A stretch of DNA of 64,000 nucleotides from JACKDX01 sp964640175 (GTDB lineage: Bacteria > Myxococcota_A > Polyangia > Polyangiales > GCA-016699535). The stretch covers positions 1 through 64,000 of the forward strand of contig CAZXFW010000004.1 of assembly GCA_964640175.1 (NCBI GenBank), read 5' to 3'. Below the pieces are notes generated by a model. That model did no database searches. It saw only the letters and a program-made list of their open reading frames with translations, and was not told the DNA's origin. This document shows positions 35,058 to 42,960 of this stretch, piece after piece. The position numbers and the translations under genes are program-made. Positions within the stretch are counted from its first letter, which is position 1, and each line of letters opens with the position of its first letter.

Positions 35058-36734
35058 TCAAGAGCCTTGATAATTGTCTTTCCAACGATGAATATCACCT
35101 AAACAATTGCGGCTCAGCATGTTTAGTCCGTTTCTTCCCGATCCGATGACAGCATAGTCTTCAGTCAGATGATAGATGGGAATGGGCCAAGGCAATTCGT
35201 TAGCTTGAAAGGTTCTCCAAAACTGGGGCCTGGTCGTGGGCGATGACCATTGAAACAATGGACATGAATAAGCGCGTTCTGCTAACCAGTCATGAGGAAC
35301 CGCTCCCTCACTTCTTTCTGCTCTTAAATCCGCAGATCGAATCCACTGAAGCGTCGTATCACGGTAGGCCAGTGCCCAACCAGACTGCGTCCAACCAATC
35401 GGGCGGTGCGTGCGTCGAGCTTCAGAAATTTTGCCTACTACCTCCATTGCGCCACGCCTATCACTATAGACACCCACATCCGTTGATGCATCAGGATACG
35501 CCCTAGCTAGGCCGACCTCGCCGCGCGCAGCGATATTTGTGTTCATGGCAGCCTGGATGATTGATGCACATTCCGTGGGTAAGTGGGAAGGTTGGCAATT
35601 CTGAGCTGCCTGAATAAAATGTTGATGCTCGACAAGCCATGGCCCAGCTGCGATTTTGAAAGGTAGCGCTTGCAGCGCGCAGTTGTCCGCGAAGTCTGGA
35701 TAAGAATGCGATATAAGCGATACGACTTTACCGTTTGCATTAAGTATGGGTCCACCACTATCCCCTTTGATAACGTAGCCCGCGTCTAAAACAGACTTGC
35801 TTTTTCCCGGCCAGCGGTGCCTGTTGTTCCAGCTAAGTTTATTCCACCCGGCAGTGTAAGGGCTCAATTCTGCCGCGAAGTTCGCGACAGTGTGTAAACC
35901 CAAGTTTTTAATGAATCCAAGGTTAGCGTCGGTTTTTAGGCTAGCCATGCAGGATGACCAAGCGAATCTTTCCTTGGCAGCCGGCTGCAGAATGAACTCA
36001 GGATGCACCAAGCATAGGTTTGCCTCTTTGGCTAAGTATGTTCCGTCAGTGGGTTGAGGGATGGACGGACCAAATCCGAGGCTACGAAAACCGCAATGTG
36101 TCAAAACATCATCGCCTCGAGTTGGGTTTTGCGAGACCTGAGTCTCCAGTGCGGCGTACGGACCTGGTGCATCGGAGCTAAGAATCGCGAGACCCACGTC
36201 CGCATGAGGGAGCACATCGAAATTCGAGTAATTATAATTTGGCACGTGCGCAGGATGATGAACCACATAGCTAACCTCAATAGGCTTGAAATGCGCTTGT
36301 TGTCGCCCATCGGCACGGCTTACAACAAAGAAAATCATGTTTGCTGGATTCATGGGACCCAATGCCACCTCGACGACATGAGCGACAGATAGAAAGTGCC
36401 TCCTGTCGATAAGAAACCCCGAACCGACGAATACGGCCATATCTTCATCTGTGAGCCATTCAGTTAGATCGACTTTACCGTCGATTAACTTCTGCTTGAT
36501 TTCAAACGGGGTGATTGAATCATTGGCAAATAATTTTTGCTTCACTTGCGTAAAGTTCACGCCAACGAAAGCTGCAATATAGGAGTTGTCACTGGGTCTG
36601 CCGCCCTGCACTAAATCATTGTGCGAATCAGTGTCTGAAGGCGCGCTTGGCTGGCAAGCGACTATCACTAACGATAATGCCCATACGACCAATAACTCCA
36701 GCGAGCTTCCAAGAACATGATCTCTGAAACGCAT
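35058..36734 (-). CDS. Trypsin-like serine protease lipoprotein
   Basis: About 558 residues from the ATG at 36734; lipobox VIVAC. Residues about 45-385 form a chymotrypsin-fold (S1) domain with a full triad: His119 in FLSVAHVVEV, Asp179 in HADVGLAIL, Ser326 in VIKGDSGGPI. The C-terminal 190 residues are not protease: they contain SH3-like strands (GAMEVVGKISEARR..., TLQWIRSADLRAE) and a YSCPLFQW motif resembling the CPV module in three other exported proteins here. An OxyR-type site lies about 100 bases upstream with a possible -10 (TATGCT) oriented toward this gene. Confidence 0.86.
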   Translation of the reverse strand: MRFRDHVLGSSLELLVVWALSLVIVACQPSAPSDTDSHNDLVQGGRPSDNSYIAAFVGVNFTQVKQKLFANDSITPFEIKQKLIDGKVDLTEWLTDEDMAVFVGSGFLIDRRHFLSVAHVVEVALGPMNPANMIFFVVSRADGRQQAHFKPIEVSYVVHHPAHVPNYNYSNFDVLPHADVGLAILSSDAPGPYAALETQVSQNPTRGDDVLTHCGFRSLGFGPSIPQPTDGTYLAKEANLCLVHPEFILQPAAKERFAWSSCMASLKTDANLGFIKNLGLHTVANFAAELSPYTAGWNKLSWNNRHRWPGKSKSVLDAGYVIKGDSGGPILNANGKVVSLISHSYPDFADNCALQALPFKIAAGPWLVEHQHFIQAAQNCQPSHLPTECASIIQAAMNTNIAARGEVGLARAYPDASTDVGVYSDRRGAMEVVGKISEARRTHRPIGWTQSGWALAYRDTTLQWIRSADLRAERSEGAVPHDWLAERAYSCPLFQWSSPTTRPQFWRTFQANELPWPIPIYHLTEDYAVIGSGRNGLNMLSRNCLGDIHRWKDNYQGS

Positions 36735-36833
36735 GCGCAAGGCTAGCATCATTTGCCATCAATGCTAGGCGCGCATTTTATACCAGGCTCACCACAACGT
36801 CCGGAAAGCATAGAAACAGAGAAAAACCTTTTG

Positions 36834-36870
36834 ATAGGAAAATGCTATCATAGCGATAGACACGATTTAT
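36834..36870. promoter_or_regulatory. OxyR-type box between two protease genes
   Basis: ATAG (36834-36837), N7, CTAT (36845-36848), N7, ATAG (36856-36859), N7, TTAT (36867-36870): 15 of 16 consensus tetrad bases at exact OxyR spacing, a better match than the oxyR and ahpC sites. It lies 100 bases from the trypsin-like gene and 150 bases from the subtilisin-like gene, which are divergent. Downstream at 36934-36968 is a TGAATTG/CAATTCA hairpin of unknown role. Confidence 0.72.
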
Positions 36871-37019
36871 TGAATATATCGATTTTTTGCAGGTCGAGCA
36901 CAGCCTTTCCGAGGAACCGCTCCGGGTGTCCCATGAATTGAGGCCTGGCGCATCAAGCCAACAATTCACCTGGCACGACCTTCCCAAATGATCCATGCTA
37001 CGCCCAAAGCGAGGTTCAC

Positions 37020-38411
37020 ATGAGGGTAACTTATTTTCTTGTCGGAGCACTGATGTTGGCGCAAGCCTGCGCATACGAGGATGAGGCTGATTTTAGCACT
37101 CGCCCACTTTTATCGAGCGATGAGTGCACTCCTATCGAGGGAGAATACATCGTGTTGGCTGACGGGCCCAACCGACAAGAATCCACCGCAACTCGGCTTT
37201 CGAAGAGGCAAGAGCTTGAAACCTATGTGCGTGCTCAAGGCGCTACTGTAAAGCAAACCTATCAATATGCCATTAACGGTTTTGCTATCAAGTTGCCCTC
37301 TGAGGTTGAAAAAGACGAATCGAGACGTGCCAATGCGCTTAGCACGATTGAACAGCATCCATTAGCGCCCGTGTTGCAGCCCAACATGCGATGCCGGCAA
37401 GAGTGGTTCTCGGAGCTTGAGTCGCAACAAACCCAGGCACCTCAACAAGCCAAGGTTTCCGCTCCGCAGAACAACGCGCTTTGGAATCTCGCCCGCATTG
37501 ATCAGGTGGAATGGGACCCGGAACATCCCGACACGACGTATGATTATTTCGAGAACAATGCCGGGGCGGGAGTGACTGCGTATGTGCTCGATTCCGGTAT
37601 CTACCGGGCCCACAACGAATTTTGTCCGCGCTCTAACGTCAAATGCAAGAACACCAACACCCGGGTGGTACGTGGTTATTCGGCAGTCGGAGCCAATCCT
37701 TTTCAGGATAACGTTGGCCACGGCACGCACGTCTCGGCCACCTTGGGCGGACTCAAATATGGTGTTGCAAAAGACGTGAGTTTTGTATCAGTCCAACTGT
37801 CCAATTCGGAGTGGTTGACTGTGGAAGATGTGCTCAAGGGCATGGACCTTGTCGCAAAAGACTATGACGAGCATGGAGGCCTAGCGGTCGCCAACATGAG
37901 CTTTGGCGGACCTCGGAACTTTCGTGCCGTCAACATCGCCACCGAAAGCCTGATCGCACGGGGCATCGTCGTGGTCACCTCCGCAGGCAACTGGTCTATG
38001 AATGCCTGCCAGCAAACCCCGGCTAACGTACCCGGTGCGATAACGGTGGCCGCCAGCACGGTAATTGACTCTGCAGCAGATTTTTCGAACTGGGGCACCT
38101 GCGTCGATATCTTTGCGCCGGGGGAGGACATTGTCTCTGCCGGAACCGCGAGCCAAAGCGCAAAGCGTATGGCAAGCGGCACTTCGATGTCTTCGCCGCA
38201 TGTGGCAGGAGTCGCGGCACTCTATCTGCAAGCAGCATCATTAGGACAGTACAGCGTTAGGCCGGAAGATGTCGCCGCACAACTCGTGTGCCGTGCTTTG
38301 CAAGACAGTCTTTCAGGGGTTCGAAAGCATGGACCTCATGCCACACCCAACCGCTCTCTCTATATGGGCGATATTACGGAACTAAGGCCCGATCCCGGCT
38401 GCCAGTTGTAA
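37020..38411 (+). CDS. Subtilisin-like serine protease (S8, proteinase K type)
   Basis: A 463-residue exported peptidase: lipobox LAQAC (Cys17), an I9-type propeptide (about 40-120, with GEYIVLAD and QTYQYAINGFAIKLP), and the S8 catalytic domain with Asp191 in VLDSGIYRAH, His234 in GHGTHVSATLGG, Asn324 (oxyanion) in VVTSAGNWS, and Ser389 in GTSMSSPHVAGVAALYL. Everything needed for activity is present. The propeptide implies autoproteolytic maturation. It is divergent from the S1 protease and shares the intergenic OxyR-type site with it. Confidence 0.94.
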   Translation: MRVTYFLVGALMLAQACAYEDEADFSTRPLLSSDECTPIEGEYIVLADGPNRQESTATRLSKRQELETYVRAQGATVKQTYQYAINGFAIKLPSEVEKDESRRANALSTIEQHPLAPVLQPNMRCRQEWFSELESQQTQAPQQAKVSAPQNNALWNLARIDQVEWDPEHPDTTYDYFENNAGAGVTAYVLDSGIYRAHNEFCPRSNVKCKNTNTRVVRGYSAVGANPFQDNVGHGTHVSATLGGLKYGVAKDVSFVSVQLSNSEWLTVEDVLKGMDLVAKDYDEHGGLAVANMSFGGPRNFRAVNIATESLIARGIVVVTSAGNWSMNACQQTPANVPGAITVAASTVIDSAADFSNWGTCVDIFAPGEDIVSAGTASQSAKRMASGTSMSSPHVAGVAALYLQAASLGQYSVRPEDVAAQLVCRALQDSLSGVRKHGPHATPNRSLYMGDITELRPDPGCQL

Positions 38412-38439
38412 TCGGTTAGATCAGATCAATTCTCAATAT

Positions 38440-38474
38440 CGACTTATAAAATATCCAGGTTATTTTATAAGTCG
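38440..38474. repeat. 13-bp perfect inverted repeat
   Basis: CGACTTATAAAAT (38440-38452) and ATTTTATAAGTCG (38462-38474) flank nine bases. It sits between the subtilisin stop and the truncated DUF4143 gene. No T-run follows the right arm, so it looks more like a binding site or element end than a terminator, though it could stop transcription from the protease gene. Confidence 0.75.
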
Positions 38475-38484
38475 TGTTTGAGCG

Positions 38485-38892
38485 TTGGCTGTCCTCAACC
38501 ATACGGCGCGATCTCTTGGGTCTCACCTTGAGGTCTCAAGCTTCGCTCGCGAATCAGGATTGAGTTTCCCCACCGCAAAGAAGTATCTCAATGTGCTGAC
38601 TCAGTCCGATCTCGCATTCAAATTGTACGGGTATCAATTTGGGCCTGCGAAACGTTTCCTAAAAGCCGCCAAGCTGTACTTCGCAGACAACGGTCTCATT
38701 ACGGCGCTGGGAATGCAGCTTTCCCGTGGTCAATGGGCTGAAAATTTTGTGATCTCTGAACTCGAAAAACGGCGCAAACTCGGGTTCATAAAGAGTGATC
38801 AGTTTTACTATTATAAGAGTGCCGGTGGCCAAGAAATCGATTTAATCTTTCGAACGGATGATGCACTCTACGCAATCGAGTTCAAGGCCTGA
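38485..38892 (+). pseudogene. Truncated DUF4143 ATPase (C-terminal part)
   Basis: A 135-codon frame from a TTG covers only the DUF4143 C-terminal domain: FARESGLSFPTAKKYLNVL (winged helix), AKLYFADNGLITALG, and YYKSAGGQEIDLIF with AIEFKA, the PD-(D/E)xK-like core. The AAA ATPase half of about 220 residues, with its Walker motifs, is missing, and the usual C-terminal residues after EFKA are also lost. A complete relative is at 48293-49435. I regard it as a dead fragment. Confidence 0.8.
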
Positions 38893-38941
38893 CTTTATGA
38901 ACCATCCACGAACATTGAGTTCGGAGGCAGCATGCCATCAA

Positions 38942-39628
38942 CTAATACGCCTGCAAGGCGCATTCCTCGTCATCGAAAGACACCGTCCACGAAAGAGGAC
39001 TAGAGAGATCATCGTCGTTATATACAATGCTTAGTTCCTCGTCATCGACATCCACCGTGAACGTCCAATATCCATAATTGAGATCGTCTTCCCAATCATC
39101 AACTAAAGTTACTGCCCCATTGGCTGCGCCTTCTTGTTGCCAGGAATACACCGCTGTGCTGGTCACCTGATCACTGGGGTTAATGATCGAAGCACTGACC
39201 CACGTATCTCCCGTGGGGCTAATTTGAACATTTCTATACTCGTAGTCCAGTGAACCGTCGATTGGGCCCTGACAAAACAGACTAAACATCACAGTCTGAC
39301 TTAAGTTCCAGCCATCGGCGGTACACACCGCCATCGTTGCCGCATCTTCTAACAAGGCCATTGCACCTCGGTTAGCGTCTGAACATTCGGGTAGCGCTTC
39401 CACATTGGGTACGGTGATGGATGCACTGCCACTAGGGTTCCACGCCGTTCCGTCGCACACATGAAACGTTCCCGTGTCTTCGACCATGACAAAGGCGCCG
39501 TTTTTGCTGTCATCACATGCAGGCAAATCCGCCACCGTAGGATATGCCTTTGAAAGCACTTGGGTTTCCTCTCCACAGCCGACCATCAACCACACGATTA
39601 CCCAGAACGAATGCCTTATATGAACCAT
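38942..39628 (-). CDS. Small two-repeat lipoprotein
   Basis: A 228-residue lipoprotein with lipobox MVGC (about residue 18). Two repeats of about 40 residues share the pattern (A)DLPACDDSKNGAFVMVEDTG / EALPECSDANRGAMALLEDA, each ending in a C-x-G-x-xW/G strand. The C-terminal half is an acidic beta-rich domain with two cysteines. Unknown function. A (GATT)n tract lies 40-66 bases upstream of the start, and a 50-base piece of this gene (39490-39539) recurs at 44135-44184. Confidence 0.7.
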   Translation of the reverse strand: MVHIRHSFWVIVWLMVGCGEETQVLSKAYPTVADLPACDDSKNGAFVMVEDTGTFHVCDGTAWNPSGSASITVPNVEALPECSDANRGAMALLEDAATMAVCTADGWNLSQTVMFSLFCQGPIDGSLDYEYRNVQISPTGDTWVSASIINPSDQVTSTAVYSWQQEGAANGAVTLVDDWEDDLNYGYWTFTVDVDDEELSIVYNDDDLSSPLSWTVSFDDEECALQAY

Positions 39629-39656
39629 AGCGCAATCCCTTTCTCAACACGGATGT

Positions 39657-39730
39657 GCCTCTACGGTAATCAATCAATCAATCAATCAATCAATAGCAAA
39701 AATCTGGCCATAGCCTGGGAGGCGTTACCA
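39657..39730. repeat. Duplicated segment flanking the AATC tract
   Basis: GCCTCTACGGTAAT, the AATC tract, then AGCAAAAATCTGGCCATAGC and a GAGGCGTTACCAC tail match 48110-48162 with two or three differences outside the tract. Both copies lie upstream of degraded sequence. Confidence 0.85.
39668..39694. repeat. Tetranucleotide repeat (AATC)6-7
   Basis: Six complete AATC units plus AAT run from 39668 to 39694. The same flanking sequence exists at 48110-48162 with a single unit, so the tract expanded after duplication. It lies 40 bases upstream of the lipoprotein start at 39628, where unit gain or loss could alter promoter spacing. Confidence 0.92.
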
Positions 39731-39787
39731 CAGACGCTATCGAATACGGAAGAGTTCGGTAACCTGTTTGCCGTTACGTTTTTGATG

Positions 39788-41086
39788 CCAAATTTTTCAC
39801 GACTCACGCTGCATCGGTGACCGACGCAAATCGCGCCGCAAAAGAGGGAGAAATCCGTCGAGCGTTGCTCGATGTGTTTGCGGGCTCGTCTAGGCAATCC
39901 TTTAGGCTACCAAGCCGTACATGACGAAATGCTCAAGGTGGCAGAAAACAAGAAGGGCGTGGGAGAGCTTCACAAATTCACAATGGGCGCTGCCGCAGGG
40001 TGTATCGGAGTTTCGTTGCTTGCGGTGTTGGTGGGCACGCCACTGATGAGCTAAGCAACCATAGGAGCTTGTGCGATTGCTACTGCTTCCGGCGCGATTG
40101 AAGCTCTGGTTTTAGGCCGCTTTGCCGCAGCAGCCATGCAACTAGGCTACATGGGATACGACTACGCCTTGTACCCACCTACCGACGCCTCGAAAATTCA
40201 CGTGCAGGCCAACTGGGCAGGCGCAGCCGCTATCGCCGATGTCCTTTTTTCGATGGTGGATGTAACCAGCGCCTATCACATCCTCAGCCCTCATCCGAAA
40301 ACCCAAGCCTTACGCCAAAGCCTTAAGGCCAAAAACGCGGCATTTTTTGCGCAACTTCGAGACTCAGGACTTAGCGAACGCTTCAGGCAAGTGTTCAACA
40401 GCATGCCGTATCCCCGGTTGCGCATGGGCATTGTGGCATATCCTATGTTTCTTGATGAGGCAGTGTTCGGAAATACTGTTCCTCGATTGCCGACAACCCG
40501 GCGTCCAAGCCTTTGGGAGCTAGACGCCTATATCACGCATCTGACAAGTCTCTTTCGTCGTTACGAAGACAATCCCGGAGTTAGAGCTGACGTCGAAGCT
40601 GTGTTGAAAGAACTCGAGTCTTTGTCACCCAGTCGTTTGCGTGAGATTGATTTGCTTGGAATACAGATACGCAGCGAGATGGGGCTTGCACGAAACCGAA
40701 CGGAGCATTTGAAAGGTTTTGTAAGGGATTATATCCCATACAGCTCGCACGGGCCACGAGATCTTATTGATTTGATGTCGAACACAATGAACCGAATCGA
40801 CCAACATTTAGGTGTACTCGATACTATGGAGAGAGACCTTGTTGCTGCGCTTGTCCAAGTCCCAATTCGTAACGCTAACGGTGCTTGGCTGTATACCAAC
40901 ATTACTATCTCGTCGCATGATTCGTGGACTATTTTTGATAAGATATTCCGTCCTTATCGCGGCCGGACCACCAATCCTTTTGCTGAGAATGCCGTACTCG
41001 ATTTGCGTCCTCTGAAGGACGGTATCCTGGAGTATCTCAGCGAGATCGATAAGCCTCGAAAACATAATACGTTACGCTGTAGGTGA
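39788..41086 (+). pseudogene. Interrupted membrane-associated protein gene
   Basis: Two plus-strand frames, 39872-40054 and 40136-41086, are in the same phase and separated only by one TAA at 40052-40054; the 27 codons between it and the ATG at 40136 stay open and read ATIGACAIATASGAIEALVL, continuing a hydrophobic region. Upstream, sequence in another phase (AAKEGEIRRALLDVFAG) appears to join at about 39880, suggesting a frameshift too. Conceptual product: acidic N-terminus, two hydrophobic helices (GAAAGCIGVSLLAVLVGT and the one above), and a 280-residue helical C-terminal domain rich in Arg/Leu. No family recognised. Called broken because of the stop plus the phase change. Confidence 0.65.
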
Positions 41087-41090
41087 ACGC

Positions 41091-41327
41091 ATGTTGAGCT
41101 GGATCGATGTCAGCTTTCTTTCTAAGATTACGCTAATGCACAGCCAATATATGCCCCATACGACAGCCCTCGGTTATCGGGATATTTTCGCGGAGAATCC
41201 GCACGTTTTGGACGCATGGCAAGAACACCTTGGCATGTATCGAGCCCTTTCTGATCGGCTGCGGCGTTTGATCGAAGAGGCCCTGGATCGTGGCGAGCCA
41301 TACCAACAACTTATCAATCAGCGCTGA
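41091..41327 (+). CDS. Small hypothetical protein downstream of broken gene
   Basis: A 78-residue frame four bases after the interrupted gene ends. It reads MLSWIDVSFLSKITLMHSQY at the start and a charged amphipathic helix (ALSDRLRRLIEEALDRGEPY) near the end. No signal peptide or known motif. Its spacing suggests it belonged to the same operon; an accessory or immunity role is only a guess. Confidence 0.4.
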   Translation: MLSWIDVSFLSKITLMHSQYMPHTTALGYRDIFAENPHVLDAWQEHLGMYRALSDRLRRLIEEALDRGEPYQQLINQR

Positions 41328-41411
41328 ACGCATTGGTTACAGGAGAGATCTTCGAATCTGAAAGCTCTTATTGCCTCCTTGAAGTCCGAACTTTTTCTGG
41401 CATAGTTCTCT

Positions 41412-42599
41412 GTGCTTTCAAACCGTCTTTCCTTGGTTGCGTCGTCTGCCGTGCTTTTTGCGCTGTCGGGATGTCAGAATCCTGCTTCATTTGGGGCGGA
41501 TTCAACTAGGCAAGGCGCCGAGGAGCCCCCACTACAGGCGCTACAAGCTCCTAGCCAAAGCTACGTGCTCAATGAGCAGGGGCGTTTGTTCCCTCGTGAA
41601 ATCCTCAGCGAGGCTCGTGTTTACGCAAAGCACGGCAACTGGTTACAAGTGGCATTCGCCCCAGCTCAGTTTATCCACACCGAGGCGCTGCCTCAGGCAA
41701 GCGTGCCGATACTGAAGCCGTTACACACAGGCTCGGCACAGTACTGCCCCGTTCATGATCTGCAAGGTTTTCGCCTTGGAGCTTCTGCGCAGCACGCCTC
41801 AGGGGAGCTCGATGTGTTTGGCCTATACAATGGCTTTGTTCAGGTCGGACATGACACGCCTTTGGGTTGGATGGCTTGCCCCTGTGTGACGTTGCACGAT
41901 GACACATCCGAGGAGTCGATGGCTACCCCTACACCAGGCCAAGGGTCGGGCATCTCGGCTGGGCGCCCCCAGTTCGTAAAAGACGCTTTTTTTGGCTGGG
42001 ACAGCCTCGATGAGTTTCAGCGGGAAGGACGGCTGATTCAAATCACAACGCATCCTGAGCTTGAGGGCAATGCTTTCTATCCCGATAACGATCCGTGGCA
42101 CTACGAAGGCTGTGGAGATCTCAGCTTTCACACGTGGATATCTCCCGACCGCAACGTAAACGAATCCGCGTCCATCCATAATGCCCAGGTGTTAGGTCTG
42201 GAGGAGTTCATCGCATTCCTGAGTGGCGACCTTAAATTTACGTCCGTCGATGGTGGCGATGCCTCAGAAGTGGAGCTGTATGTTAGCAACATTCGCAGTC
42301 GCAATGCAGCTTCGGTGGGGTACTCTCCGGTTGGCGAAGGAGCGTTCTGCCGAATGCTGTACCGCATGTCGATGTGTGTGCAACTCAAGGCGCCGAACGT
42401 CACGCATATGACCCTCAAAGGCAATATCGCAAACGTGTCGTTGCGAGCAAAGGTGACCGATAACTACGGGAAACCCAAGGTCACATGTAACAACCAAGAA
42501 TGGACCGTGCCGCTGAATCCCTTTGTGTGCGAAGACGGCCTTTCCGGTCGCGGAGGCAGCCCCTATCGGCTTTATTGGTCACCGCGAGGATGGAATTAA
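41412..42599 (+). CDS. Lipoprotein with CPV/SH3-like module
   Basis: A 395-residue lipoprotein from a GTG start; lipobox LSGC (Cys21). Residues about 50-175 resemble paired SH3-like halves: RVYAKHGNWLQVAFAPAQFI, then QYCPVHDLQG and FGLYNGFVQVG with PLGWMACPCV, the same order as in the HD and receiver proteins. The C-terminal 200 residues form another beta-rich domain with paired cysteines, ending GRGGSPYRLYWSPRG. A fragment of a paralogue lies at 30890-30963. No strong ribosome site is visible. Function unknown. Confidence 0.75.
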   Translation: MLSNRLSLVASSAVLFALSGCQNPASFGADSTRQGAEEPPLQALQAPSQSYVLNEQGRLFPREILSEARVYAKHGNWLQVAFAPAQFIHTEALPQASVPILKPLHTGSAQYCPVHDLQGFRLGASAQHASGELDVFGLYNGFVQVGHDTPLGWMACPCVTLHDDTSEESMATPTPGQGSGISAGRPQFVKDAFFGWDSLDEFQREGRLIQITTHPELEGNAFYPDNDPWHYEGCGDLSFHTWISPDRNVNESASIHNAQVLGLEEFIAFLSGDLKFTSVDGGDASEVELYVSNIRSRNAASVGYSPVGEGAFCRMLYRMSMCVQLKAPNVTHMTLKGNIANVSLRAKVTDNYGKPKVTCNNQEWTVPLNPFVCEDGLSGRGGSPYRLYWSPRGWN

Positions 42600-42960
42600 G
42601 GTCTCGGGTTGCGATGCGGGCAACCCGGCCAACAACACGGGCGTCGTTTCCCCTCGATTAGCTCGTTGTGGGTCCTTTCAATTCGATGTTGCCGCGTTTC
42701 AGGCTTTTTTGCGGAGGTAACCCAACAAATCCATTCGTTGCGTGCAAGAGGCGTAATAGTTTTCCAAGCAATGATTGCCGAAGGGGTTGCACTAAGCGCC
42801 TTGCGTAAGTCCGCCGGCATTTTATGCACTGCACCAGTTTTCATCGCCTTGAGACCTCGCATCGTTACAATGCTTGTTGGTCGTCATCAAGAGGAGCGGT
42901 AATGTCGAGGGCGCGGCCCAAGCATACGTAAAGTTTGCCCTCCTGTGCGGGAATGAATTG
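42386..42960. repeat. Source-like copy of duplicated segment (copy at 30899-31365)
   Basis: The more complete member of a duplicated pair: the C-terminal codons of the lipoprotein gene, the YdeI-like gene on the minus strand, and the last codons of the next minus-strand gene. The other copy lies 11.5 kb to the left in the same orientation. Confidence 0.85.
42596..42844 (-). CDS. YdeI/OmpD-associated-like small protein, copy 2
   Basis: About 82 residues, MKTGAVHKMPADLRKALSAT onward, with ITPLARNEWICWVTSAKKPE, ERTHNELIEGKRRP and CCWPGCPHRNPRP. I start it at the ATG at 42844 because the upstream ATG at 42862 is not conserved in copy 1 (ACG there), while AAGGCG before 42844 is. Differences from copy 1 are mostly conservative (I/V, T/S, K/N), hinting that both are still under selection. 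Its stop overlaps the convergent lipoprotein end by four bases. Confidence 0.75.
   Translation of the reverse strand: MKTGAVHKMPADLRKALSATPSAIIAWKTITPLARNEWICWVTSAKKPETRQHRIERTHNELIEGKRRPCCWPGCPHRNPRP

Noticed and set aside
36934..36968. TGAATTG/CAATTCA hairpin as a terminator
   Set aside because: No T-run follows; kept only as a possible small-RNA element next to the OxyR site.
39668..39694. AATC tract as a CRISPR-like array
   Set aside because: Simple tandem tetranucleotide repeat with no spacers and no cas genes in the window.
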